Shown one piece after another: positions 1-10,914 of a stretch of 64,000 nt of DNA; positions within the stretch are counted from its first letter, which is position 1, and each line of letters begins with the position of its first letter. Both the position numbers and the translations under genes were made by a program. Source of the DNA: Haplosporangium gracile (Eukaryota > Mortierellomycota > Mortierellomycetes > Mortierellales > Mortierellaceae). The stretch is from contig JAAAUF010000101.1 of NCBI GenBank assembly GCA_015499985.1, positions 1 through 64,000 on the forward strand. The letters are read 5' to 3'. The notes under the pieces were generated by a model. That model was given only the letters and a program-made list of their open reading frames with translations, made no database searches and was not told where the DNA came from.

Positions 1-151
1 TCTATAGATAGAAACTATAGTTTACATTATCCCCCCTTTACGGATTAAGGGATAGACAGAGATTAGGTCAATTTTCGGGCTGATCACACGCTGGATGTAA
101 GACAGTTCTCTCTCATCACTAAAATTTAAATTGTAGTGTGCCTATAGATGT

Positions 152-3136
152 CTAAACTATTAAAGTGGCCAGAGCTGAGTTGATCTTACGTGCCTCAGCC
201 AGCGCCTTGGTGCCTTCGTCTCCGATCGAGTTGTTATTCAAGTTCAAAGTGGTGAGAGTCGAGTTGGTCTTGAGTGCCTCAGCCAGCGTCTTGGCTCCGT
301 CGTCTCCGATCGAGTTGTTCTCCAAGTCCAAAGCAATCAAAGTCGAGTTGGTCTTGAGTGCCTCAGATAGCGCCCGAGCTCCCTCGTCTCCGATAGAGTT
401 GTGATCCAAGTTCAAAGTGATCAGTGTCGAGTTCGTCTTGAGAACCGCAGACAGGGACTGAGCTCCGCTGTCTCCGATCATATTGCTCCCCAGATGCAAA
501 GTGATCAGTGTCGAGTTCGTCTTGAGGACCTCAGATAGCGCCTGAGCTCCCTCGTCTCCGATGGAGTTGTGATCCAAGTTCAAAGTGATCAGTGTCGAGT
601 TCATCTTGAGAACCGCAGACAGGGACTGAGCTCCGCTGTCTCCGATCACATTGCTCCCCAGATGCAAAGTGATCAGTGTCGAGTTGGTCCTGAGCGCCTC
701 AGCCATTGCCTGAACTTCATGGGGTCCGACCTTGTTGTGCTGCAAGTCCAAAGTGGTCAAAGTCGAGTTGGTCTTGAGCGCTTCTGCTAGTGGCGCAAAT
801 TCTTTAGCTCCAAACGATCCAGCTACCAACTCGAAGGATAACCCGGGATGACGAGATGGCCTCCTTGGGTGAAAACTGGAGAGCATGACAAAGTCCTTTG
901 GCAGGACAATATGGATCGTTTTCGTACTCCGAAGTTCAGTGATGCGGGAAAGTGCTTTGTAACGGGATGTCGGTATTAATTTGCGGAAGATAGTATGGCC
1001 TAGGGTTGTTCCAAATTGTCCGAGATCAAGTCGAAGCACTGGTACTTTTGATTTCTTGAGTGCATCGTGTAATGCCTCAAGGTCACTCCTGCTGCACTCC
1101 CACCTCAGTTCCACCCTGAGCTCGAGGACACCCTTGGCTTTGCTGACGGCTTTATAAAAATCGTTGGCGGCAACACTGGACTTCAAAGTGATTGTGATCT
1201 TTCCCAGTTGCTCGTCAAATTCTCCTTGCTCCAGCTGGACAACCTCGCGGAGCTTCTGGACGTGCTTCTCTCGGTAACTGTTCTTGTAGTGATCGCGGCA
1301 GACCCATTTGACGTGCCCCTCCGGAGTCGTCGTTCGATAAAGGTTCCCAAGAAGATTCTCCTCCTCTGAAGTCCTCAAGAAGGATCCCAACTGGCGTAGT
1401 TCGACACCCTCAAGACCCTCGACATCGCTCAAATAGTCGGTCAGGTCCTGTTGCGTGATTGCTGCTCGAGGCTCAGTGTTGGTGAATTCCCCTGAGGATG
1501 ATGCTCGAACTTTTGCCAACTGACTGTCGATACATTCGAGCGAGTAATTAATCATAGCGGTGACTGACTCGGCTGTCTGCTGGACGCCATCAACTAACTC
1601 GACAACCTTGAGGCTAGCCAGGGTAGGTACAACATGGCCTGCGACACTTGTTCCGAACTTGATCAGCTCAAGCATCAACAAAAGAAACGGACCATATTTT
1701 TTGAAGAACTCGGTTGGTTCACGGATGAGATATCCCTCGTGTTTTGCCAGGTGGAGGTGATGACGTACTTTGCTGTAACTAGGCTCGGTATGCTTGCCGC
1801 ATTCACAAATGAAATGCAGACGAAACTTGGTCCTGAACCAGATGCCAGGATCATACTTGGTCACTTCTTCTGGCAAGACAATAAACAGCCGAGGAATCGG
1901 ATATTCAGCGAGCTCTATTTGCTGGTTCAATATGGCCTCGGTCTTGCTTTAGATCAGGATCAATCGGTCATTCATCTGCTTTTGTAACGTCAAGATTTCT
2001 TGAGCAAGATTCTGTGTCCTAGCGTTTTGATGATGGAGTCCATCCAGCTTGTGTAATACTGTCTGGAATGCTTGGCCTGTTGTGACAGGCGAAAGGTTGG
2101 CACAAGTCCCCACAGCTATGTCAAGGCTAGAGACGGACTCTAAGAGTGTCACAGTGGAAATTTTGTTGGATCTTTCGGCTGACAGCTTTGATGAAGGCTC
2201 GATGAAGGGAACATCAATGATGGTGGTATGTTCATGAGCCTTGGTAGGAGCATCGGCGATAGGATCGGCAGAAATATTGGTGGTTGGACCATTGCTGGAA
2301 GGGTCAGCGGGGGGGTCAAGGGCAGACTCTGTGGGTGTATCATCAGATGAATCGACGGGAAAGTCGATGTGAAGACTGGAGGCTGTGGTATCCATGTGAG
2401 CGGGAGAATCGATAAGAGGGTCAGTGGTAAAGCCAGTGGGAGCGTCGCCGGGAAAGCTGATGATTCGAGCATCAGTGGGAGTAGGAGAGTTGATAGCTAG
2501 AACTTGAGTGAGAGTGAGAGATTCGGCGAGAGTGTTGGCGGGAGAGTCGGAGAGAGTGTCAGTGGGAGTGTCGACGGGAGGAATGGTGACAGGAATGTTG
2601 GTTCGAGCATCAGTGGAAAGAATAACCGGAAGAGTAGCGGAAGGACTGGCGGGAAGAGTGGCAGGAAAACCTGTAGCATTGGTGGGAATGGGAAGGTGGG
2701 TGATTGGAGCATCAATGTGAGTTGGAGAGTCGATGGGAGAGTTGGCTGGAACCGGGCTTGGAGCCGCCATTGGAGAGCCAACCTGCTCAACAGCAGCGGA
2801 CAAGACAACGTCCAAGACGACCCCCGGAAAGTGCTTGATACAGTAGGGCTCAATTCTAGAAAGTAGAAAGCAGAAAGTAGAAAGGGAGCGCTCAAGATTA
2901 CTACCTTTGTTATTTCGTCACCTAATTAAATCAAGCCAATTTGGTTTTCTTCTGTTACCTTATTCTATTCGAATCTCTCATGAACCTGATGGCAATGTCG
3001 CCATTTTGACGTACTCAACATCGGGAAAAAAGTCCTGGACGTCCTCCCAGTAAACTACAGCCTGCCCATGAGCACGATCGACAGCGATTTTTATCTCCTT
3101 CTTTCCAATCAAGCGAAACGATTGAGACTCTTCCAT
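152..3136 (-). pseudogene. LRR (RNI-like) protein, broken by a frameshift and an in-frame stop
   Basis: Reads leftwards from ATG 3136. Exon 1 (3136-2959) encodes an N-terminal module starting MEESQSFRLIG. A 103-nt intron (2958-2856, GTAACA...TTTCTAG) follows, then a Pro/Thr/Ser-rich disordered stretch (about 2800-2200), a conserved block containing FICECGKH, and about eight C-terminal leucine-rich repeats of 28 residues. Intracellular; probably a protein-interaction scaffold, but the function of this Mortierella-type family is not known to me. Two lesions: after EYVK, at the A4 run 3004-3007, the frame must shift by one base to read NGDIAIRFMRDS, which joins the next exon in phase; and a TAA at 1949-1951 sits inside the open frame (MNDRLILI, stop, SKTEAIL). 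I recall glutamine at that position in relatives, which would make it CAA to TAA. About 960 residues if undamaged. A base-calling error in the A run cannot be excluded for the frameshift. Confidence 0.75.
165..790 (-). repeat. 84-bp tandem repeats encoding LRR units
   Basis: Seven to eight near-identical 84-bp units encode 28-residue LRRs of the form LKTNSTLxTLxLxxNxIGDE. The motif GTCGAGTT recurs about every 84 bp from about 258 to 763. Neighbouring units are alike at the DNA level, pointing to recent duplication or gene conversion within the array. Confidence 0.85.
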
Positions 3137-3621
3137 TGCTAGTTCCAGATGACTGTTAAAATAGGGGATAGAAGGTGAGAGAAAATGGTGGCTTTCAGTC
3201 AGAGAAGAAACTGATGCAGAAAGTATGTGGTGGAGAAAGAGAAGAGTGAAGGAAATAAAATTCAGCGTGGTACTCTTTTCTCGAAAATGGGTTGCCCATT
3301 CCCATTTTCCCTTTGTGGCGAAGTTCATCTCCTGACTCTTTGTCAGAGGACCCATGAAATCCTCTTTCGCTAATGTCGCACAAGCCAAAGAGGCCATGCA
3401 AACCCCTAGAACTATGGATACAACTGCTTTATGGCGGCCAAGCGTTCATTGTAACATTCTGTTTGATCCACGCCAAACAAAATACAAAAGTGAATCTCTA
3501 AGCAAAATTAACTTTTTTTAGAGTTATCTACAATTTACATGACTCTACTTCGCTATTTAACAAAGAATAAATAAACTTTTCTATGCACTAACATCCGCTT
3601 AACAACATATTAACATCACAG
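3137..3621. other. Intergenic, between LRR pseudogene and Harbinger relic
   Basis: No convincing gene. AT-rich, presumably the LRR promoter and the left flank of the mobile-element relic. The LRR frame stays open upstream of ATG 3136, but that part does not look like protein. I could not find a convincing terminal inverted repeat for the element here. Confidence 0.4.
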
Positions 3622-5256
3622 ATGTACGCAAACACATGCAACTCTCTCATCAGCAACCCTCTCATCGGCAAAACGATTATTACGATAATAACTATCAAAA
3701 CTCCAACGCGCCAGTCAACAACCCAATCGAACCATATGCGATCACCATCACAACAATCCCAAACATTTTTCTTGCCTATGATGACTCCACACCTCTTGAT
3801 TTCAGCCCTGTCCACCTCTCCTTCGGCTGACCCCTCGTCATCTGCTTTACTCGAGGAAGCTCCAAACCCTCCCCCACAGGCCCCTCAACAACAGCTAGCC
3901 ATGACTACGCCGTCTTCTCAGTCCAACGTCAACATAGCCGCGTCGTCCCAGGGCAACTCTAAGACCAGCACAACCACCAATACTTCCTCCAAGTCTGCAT
4001 CAAACAAACGCAAAGAAATGGCCTCCCCTCCCGTTGCTCGTTCGCAGACCCAAGGCAAGAAACGTGTTATCTCCGTGCCTGCTTCATCGTCAACTCAGGA
4101 GGCTATACAATCCGCTTCCGAGGATGGATCTGAAAGGGAGAGTTGGCTGGTTGCACGACTCAAAGATTCCTCCATATAACTTCCACATCAGGCGGACAAA
4201 AAACAACCAGGAGAGAGTCAGATGCGGTCCAAGGCTGAGGTTTACAGGCAACTGGCTGAGGAGTTTAACAACAAGCAGTTCGTGATGCCATACACCAAGG
4301 GAATCTTCAGTACCACCTCCAACGGTAATGGGATCAAGACTAAAATCAACCGCCTTCAAACCGCATTCAAGACAGCGCACACTCTTCGATGCTCTTCTGG
4401 ATTTGGCAGCGCAGAGTCAGAGTCCTGGAAGGCTGCCGTCGAGAGCAACTGCAGTTATTATTTTGAACTGCTTCCTGCTTGGGGTCAGAAGTGGAGCGAT
4501 GGCGTGGTGTTTTATGCAGACTCGACGACGGATTTGACGGACGATTTCATTACAGACGACACACCCCGAAAAGACGTTGATAGCGATGCCGGAGCCGAAG
4601 TGGAGGAGGAGCAGGGAGATGAGAGGGAGAGCGAGCGTCAGTCGAGTCCGAGTTGGGAGGATGAGCCGGATCATAATGATGTTGATGGAGCTTGGTCGCA
4701 GGAAGAGGAGGACGAGCCCTTGGTGAAGAACCGTCGATTGACTATCCCAGCAGCGGCCAGATCGCGTAGTTCTACTGTCCGCACACCCACGGCTACCCCG
4801 CAGAGGACTAATCGTCAACCAGAGCAACGAAAAGCAGCGGATGGCGACTCATCTTCGAGTACCAAGAAGCCAAAGAAGCCAAAGCCGTCCAAGCGAGACG
4901 TGATAGACGATATCAAGGACCTGAGCGAGGCGACTCGCATGGCAGCACAACTGGAGTTGCGGGAAGCGGAGATAATGGAACAAGTCAGGATGAAGGAGAT
5001 CGAGTCGCGTTTAGTGGAGAAAGTGCTGGACTTCAAACTGCGAATGGCTGAAATCGATGCAAGAAAAGCTGAGACTATGGCCAAGGTGCAAGCAGAAAAG
5101 GAACTAGCGTTGGAGCGAGAGCGATGGATATTTAAGAGTGGTCTACGTCTGTCAAACTCACCTCAATCTCGGCCCAACTCGCCACCACGACGCAGGACAC
5201 TGACGGCTAACCCCAAAAGTAAAAGTCCTTCGTCAAAGGATGACCCGCTTGACTAG
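3622..5256 (+). pseudogene. Myb/SANT-like accessory protein of a Harbinger-type element, interrupted
   Basis: Two open frames in the same phase (3622-4176 and 4180-5256) are separated only by TAA 4177-4179. The N-terminal part is Ser/Thr/Gln-rich and disordered. A SANT/Myb-like DNA-binding domain starts at ESWLVARLKDSS just before the stop and resumes at RSKAEVYRQLAEEFN, then NRLQTAFKTAH and a SWKxAVExxCxYYFxLLPAW stretch. An acidic segment, a basic KKPKKPKPSKRD patch and a charged coiled coil (EAEIMEQVRMKEIESR...) follow. Such proteins accompany PIF/Harbinger transposases, and the transposase remnant lies just downstream in convergent orientation. The stop splits the DNA-binding domain, so I call it inactive. 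A shorter protein starting at ATG 4222 would lack the first helix. Confidence 0.65.
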
Positions 5257-5279
5257 TAAATACTTCGTATTTATTCCAT

Positions 5280-5737
5280 TTATTGACTTAGTCGTTCCCT
5301 TTTTCTTTGACCAGGGATTCTTTGATGCCTTTCAAACCTAGTCTGCTCAGCTACGCTTTCAAACTCGCGCCATGGATAGTCAAGATACACTTGACCGTCT
5401 TCCTCGATGTCGTTATCCGGAAGATCCGCACCATGGTCCTCTACCTCCTCATCGTCACTGTCATCGTCGTCGTCGTTGTCGCTTTCGTCACGGCTTCTGT
5501 CGCTGTAGTCGCTGCTGCTCTCGTAGTCTGAAAGGAGTTCCGGGTGCAATATGAGAATATTGTGCATCACGACGCACGCATGAATATGCTGAACGATCCG
5601 TCGCATGTCGCCTGTAGTGCCGTGGTCCACTCGAAGGTGATTGAAAGACGAATAGCGACCCTTCAACCAACCAAAGGCATGTTCGATTTTCACTCGGGAG
5701 AATCGAAGAGATAAGTTGAATTCATGTCGGTCTCTTG
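5280..5737 (-). pseudogene. PIF/Harbinger DDE transposase, C-terminal fragment
   Basis: The reverse-strand frame holds SRVKIEHAFGWLKGR and VVMHNILI, hallmarks of the last part of Harbinger-type DDE endonucleases; the glutamate of KIEHAFG is the third catalytic acid. An acidic tail (DNDDDDDSDDEE) and a basic end follow. Homology begins only near 5737, where the frame meets a stop. The two upstream catalytic aspartates and the helix-turn-helix N-terminus are not found between 5740 and the next gene, so the transposase is truncated at its 5' end and cannot be active. Confidence 0.75.
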
Positions 5738-5994
5738 ATGTTCAAAAAGAAGTAGCACGCCTGGAGATCAAATATCGTCTCGCTGGCGAGCAAGTTTTTT
5801 TTTTAAAAAAATAAAGCTAGTCTGAAGTTGCGAGTGCTACATAAGATCAGACCGTATACATCAGGAAGCGTTCATTAATCGGCCGAAAAAGGAACCTACA
5901 ATATTGAAACAGAATTTTCTACATTTATATTTTTATTCTCTCTTTAACAAAGATAATAATGGTATCGCATTCCTCAGCACATCTCCCTCACATC

Positions 5995-7755
5995 CTAGAA
6001 CTTCATGGCCCGCTCAATGCCCTCAGCGCAGCGAATCATATCCGGCACATGGAACTTCTCAAACACAAGCGGGAACGGGGTATCATACGAGCACAACCTC
6101 TGAATCGGCGCCTCGAGTCTCAAAAAACATCTCTCCATCACAGTACTCGCAATCTCGGCCGCGAACCCCTGAGTCTTGGGAGCCTCATGAGCAATGAGGA
6201 GACGACCCGTTTTGTTGACAGAGTTACAGACGGTTTCGACGTCCCAAGGGAGGATGGACCGAAGATCGATCAGTTCGACAGAGAGGCCAGGCATTTTGGT
6301 TTTGGCGAGTTGGATCGCGTTTTCGAGGACGTAGAGTTGTGCGCCCCAGCCGACGATCGTCAGGTCTTTTCCTTGGGTCAGGATCTCGGCTTTGCCCAAC
6401 GGCAACTCGTAGTCTCCAACTGGAACCATCTCAACTAATTTGTGCCATTCAAATCAAAGAACAATAATTAGTAATGTGTAAAGGGTCTACTCGGTCTTCT
6501 CTCAATATCATCAGCTCCAAAAACAGGACCGAAAACATACCAGCGGCACGGTAGAGGATCTTGGGCTCCATAAAGATGGTAGGGTTGCGATCACGGATCG
6601 AGGCCAAAAGGAGACCCTTGGCCTGGATAGGGCTGCGGGGGACAACAACCTTGATACCAGGGGTATGAGCGAAATAAGCCTCAGGGCTTTGAGAGTGATA
6701 ATGACCTCCGTGTCCAACCGCTCCACAGGGTGTTCTGATGCACAAACCGCCCACATTGAACTCTCCTCCTGATCTGTAACGGTACTTTGCCGCCTCATTC
6801 ACAATCTATTACAGGGGTAGGGATATTGCAGTTAGTGCACAAGAAAAAAAAAAAAGAGTTACTGACTTCGTATTTTGTGATCCAGTACTCTCATCTGGGC
6901 ATTTACCTGGTCGAAGGCGGGGAAGATATAGTCGGCAAACTGGATCTCGGCAATAGCGGTCGATCCCATAGCAGCCATACCAATACCGAATCCAGCGATT
7001 CCCTGCTCCGACAGAGGGGTGTTGAACACCCTGTCGCGACCTACATATTTTCAAGCACAAAGACATGGATGGTGTCAGAATATATACATCTATAATATTC
7101 GAGTCGTTAATGCAATTGTCAAAGTCAACTAAAGGCAGGCTTTACCAAACATATCGGCGAGACCCATGGTGCAACGGAAAACGCCTCCAAAGCCAACATC
7201 CTCGCCAAAGACACAGGCGGTATCATCAGTCGCCAGGGCAATACTCATCGCATCGTTGATAGCCTGGAACGTGTTCATCTTCTTTGTCTCTCCTATCAAA
7301 ATAAAAAAGAAGAAAGTAGACCAGCACCAGTCAATAATTTTGCTTAACAAGCGGGGGTAATATGAGCACGGTCGACTGATAACAGGTATGCGAGTTTACC
7401 GTTAGCAACACCAGCGAGCTCGGGATTGCGGAGGGCATCATGGTGAGTATGCTTGATCAATTGAGAGTTGGCGACGCCGGGGAGGAACCCTTCGGCGGGG
7501 GGAGGCGAGTTGGATGCTGCATAGTGAGTCTTAAACGATGTGTGCAAGTGCTATTTTTACAGACGAGCATAAGTAAGCATGAGTTTGTCGGATGAATCAA
7601 TTGGAGTCGATTATTGAACTAGTGTGTATGTATGTGAGAGTGCGAGAAAGGTGACTGGGTTGTACCTTGGCGGGTGTTCCTTGGTGGAGGAAGGTGCGGG
7701 AGAGGGAAGAGAGGGATGAGGCTAGGCGAGCGGATCTTGAAAGCGTGATGGACAT
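5995..7755 (-). CDS. BCKDHB: 2-oxoisovalerate dehydrogenase E1 subunit beta, mitochondrial
   Basis: Beta subunit of the thiamine-diphosphate E1 of the branched-chain 2-oxoacid dehydrogenase complex (Val/Leu/Ile breakdown, mitochondrial matrix). Six exons: 7755-7666, 7529-7400, 7292-7146, 7040-6907, 6805-6541, 6434-5995; 1206 nt, 401 residues, close to the human protein. The start [20 protein letters not shown] is a typical Ser/Arg-rich mitochondrial presequence. [73 protein letters not shown] and [13 protein letters not shown] are family signatures. Introns are 101-136 nt and all GT-AG. Ends with TAG, so TAG is a normal stop in this genome. No E1-alpha or E2 gene is in the window. Confidence 0.95.
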
Positions 7756-8149
7756 TAGGGAGTGTTATATGTGTGTGAGTTGAATGGAGTAAGGGGTTCA
7801 GGAAATGGGTATGTGAGTTGGAAGGAAGATGAGGGTGAAAAGAGGAAGAGTGCGGATGGAAGGCAAAGAGTGAAGTGAAGAGGAGTGTTGATGGTAGTAA
7901 TGATAATGAGAAAGAAAAAAGAGAAAAAAAAGAGGCGTATTGTGGGGGTGCGAGAAGAAAAGAAAAGGACAAGGTACGTCAGGTTGTGGGGAAGAGGCCT
8001 TCTTTTCGCACGCTCACTTTTTTAAAAAAAAAAATCGCCACCCGTGGGAAAGTAAAGGGGTAAATGCAGTACTTGCGATCACAGGTAAAAAGAACTTACT
8101 TTGTGGCGAATACACACACATAACATCGGTTTATTAGTGTAGTTTAAAA

Positions 8150-10914
8150 TCAATGTATGTAAGGAGGGACAAGTTGGGGACTTGAGTGTTCTGTCAGCTT
8201 GTAGCGGCGGAACTGGTCGGACTGACCCGCGTCTGCCGGTGGGCGAGGGGGCATTGAGGGTATTGAAGGGGTGGAGGAAGCACTTGAAGGGATCACAGGC
8301 ACCGGCTCGGTGGCCTGACTATAGTCAGGTGAATAGATTCTTGGCGCAGAGGCAGAAGCCATGGGATTGTATCGGAACAATGTTGGTTGAGGTGGTATTG
8401 ACTGATATCCTGTCGACGCTTGCTGCGATGGTGGTGGAGAAACGTACGTCCTGTAATCATGACCTGCAGTCGAGGTCGAGGTCGAGGTCGAGGTCGAGGT
8501 CGAAGAACCAATGTTGAAGAATGAAGGGGTCGGCGAGGCCATCGAGGGTGGTGCGACATATGAAAATAGAGTAGGTGGTGACACGGGGCCAGCTCCCAGC
8601 TCCACTGCGTTTGGCGCAGTTGCATTCTGCTGCACAGGAGCAGCCACTGGTCGAGAAAAGTATAGAGAGTCATCCGGTAGCGGTGCCGACTTTTCTGGGT
8701 AGTATCCATATGAGCTGCTGTTGCTACTTCCAATATGACTAAAGCGTGCTGGCGATGGTGATTGTGAGTTGCTGTTCAAGGTACTGAATGATCCAGGAAC
8801 TCTCGAGTCGTTGGCTGTAGTTGCATGCAAGGAAGTGGAGCCATAGTGGGTATACGACGATGAAGATGACGCCTGATTCTGCTGGTTTGTTGAGGTGGGT
8901 GTTGAGAGGATGTTGTCCGCAGGTGGAGGGATTTTTGGTAATGGCTTGAAGAATAAATCGTTATCCGTAATCGTGTTTGCGCTCTTCCTGAATGCCGAAG
9001 AAGAAGAAGAGGAGGAGGAGTAAGAGGGGCGGATGGGGAGTGTGTGGCTCCTTGTAGATGGTTCGCCTGCCAATAAACTCGAACCTTGAGATTCGCCTCC
9101 TCTGGGTTTGAATGACGGCAAGAGTGTGCTGTAGCGTGGAGGCACTGTCCGTACGTATTGCGTCTGAGGGACATATGCAGCCTTTGATGAAGCATTGAAG
9201 GGGTCCTGTACCCTTGTAATGACTGGGGACGGCATCGAGGGTGAAGCCGCTGGAAAGCTTGGTTGTGAGGGCGAAGAGATTGGGTATAATGATGGCGAGG
9301 TTGAAGATACCGGGAATATGGATGGCGATCCTGATGCAGATAGGATAGGCGAAGAAAAGTAATCCTGGACGGGTGGAGCTGGAGCTGAACTAATGGAGAG
9401 TTGGCTGGTGGAAACGACAATGGACTCGTACGGATTGCTGTAGAAGGGATCGCGCCCTCTTGCCTCCTCAGCTATCAATGCTTGGTATTCCAGAGACATC
9501 TCCAACGGTGGACGGGCCTCTGCAACAATGTCCATGATGATGGGGAGGTCCACCTCAAACCCACCGGGCGAGTCGAGGATTTTTTTCCGTAGTTTTTGAT
9601 TGACCGTCTTTTTAGACTTGCGCTCAAAGAATCCAGTCTGGGACCGCATATCAAAGAGGAAGAGGATGTGGTATTGGATCGAGATGATCTTAGTGGTGTC
9701 CATGGTAGGAGTAGATCCGACAGGGAGTGTGATCTCAGCGAGAATCTTTCCTGTGTTGGATCCTGACTCGATCTTAATGGCATGTGCTGAAGCCGCGATG
9801 ATATGACTATATTCTCTCATTTGCCTATCATGAACGAAGGAAGTGGTTATTACGTTGCTCAAATACCAAGGAATTCAAAGATGAAAAGTTGCCAGTAAAT
9901 CATGACGTACTCTTTGGCAGAATATGATTCCTTGCGGATCAATTGAATCCAACATCCTGGATCCCGACGGATCTTTTGAGGGTGAGCGAGGTCTACAGAC
10001 AAAGTAAGGACTTGACCTGGACGATAGGCAGATCTGGCGATGGAGACTGTTGCGGTGGCGAGGTGTCGGTCGTTGTTGGTGTACATTTTTGTGTTGCTTG
10101 AGCCGACGATGGAGACTGCGTTGGAGTAATTAGAGCCTTGGACGTGATCGACGAGATCGATGTTCTTGTTGAATTTGATGTCCTGTACGCCGCCGAGGAA
10201 TTTCGTCGAGGTCACGACTGCGGTCAATGTGTACTTCACCGTTCCATGGCGATACTTTAGGGCGAAAAGAATTATTAGAAAATTAATTAGTGGCCAGGCG
10301 CCTTCGTTTGCTTGACGCCAGTTGATTTGTCGAAGGTGTTATGTATCTGGTGAAAGGATAAAATGGCAAAAGAGAAGAAACAACAAACAACACAAAACAA
10401 ACAACAAGTTTCATATTCATAACACAGCTTGGTAACAGCTAACAAAACACCAAAGAGTGAGAAAGTGGCAAAAAGGAACATTCATTACCTTGCCAGAGGA
10501 AGGAAGGTGCTGCAGGGGAACGGTGAAATGAAACGGCCAACTGTGCTTGCCTTCGTCAAGGACAGAGATAGTGGCGTTGTTGGGATTGCCGAGGAGCACA
10601 ATCTGCTGGTTGAGGACATAGACTTCTTCGATGGACTTGGCCACCTTGGTCGACACCAGTCCGACGAACCTAACCTTGATGCAAGTGTACCTCAGAGTTG
10701 CACTTGTGTTGAAGTTGACTTTGCCTATTGTTGAGCGGTGGGTTTTAAGACGGTGTCAGTCTCTTGTGTTGATGTTGTATGTGAGAAAGTGCAATCGAAA
10801 AAGGAGTAAAAGGGAAAAGGAAGGGGTAGAGGACTGACCAGAGAAGATGTCTCCGGGACGAAAGGGCGTTGCCTTGATGGCGTCTTCGTCGAGGTCGATG
10901 AACAGCTTCTTCAT
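8150..10914 (-). CDS. Alpha-arrestin-like protein (probable ubiquitin-ligase adaptor)
   Basis: Four exons (10914-10839, 10724-10489, 10254-9911, 9824-8150) give 776 residues ending in TGA. An arrestin N-domain occupies roughly residues 1-160 (LDEDAIKATPFRPGDIFSG, IKVRFVGLVSTKV, HSWPFHFTVPLQHLPSSGK) and an arrestin C-domain about 170-330 (RSAYRPGQVLTLSVDL, SGSNTGKILAEITLPVGS). A long Ser/Pro-rich disordered tail follows. It contains a PPRY motif near residue 447 and ends VPPYIH; PPxY motifs bind WW domains of Rsp5/NEDD4-type ligases. By family knowledge such proteins direct membrane-transporter ubiquitination and endocytosis; the cargo cannot be told. The 3-kb divergent partner is the protein kinase at 13016. 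Confidence 0.85.
8463..8505. repeat. GGTCGA hexanucleotide microsatellite inside the arrestin tail
   Basis: Several consecutive copies of GGTCGA encode an alternating Ser-Thr run on the minus strand. The 6-bp unit keeps the frame, so copy-number change would only alter tail length. Confidence 0.85.

Larger units (their letters stand above)
3622..5737. mobile_element. Harbinger-like DNA transposon relic
   Basis: The convergent pair, Myb/SANT-like gene (+) and DDE transposase end (-), is the usual two-gene content of PIF/Harbinger elements. The right side is truncated and no matching terminal repeats or target-site duplication were recognised, so the true ends are unknown. Confidence 0.6.
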
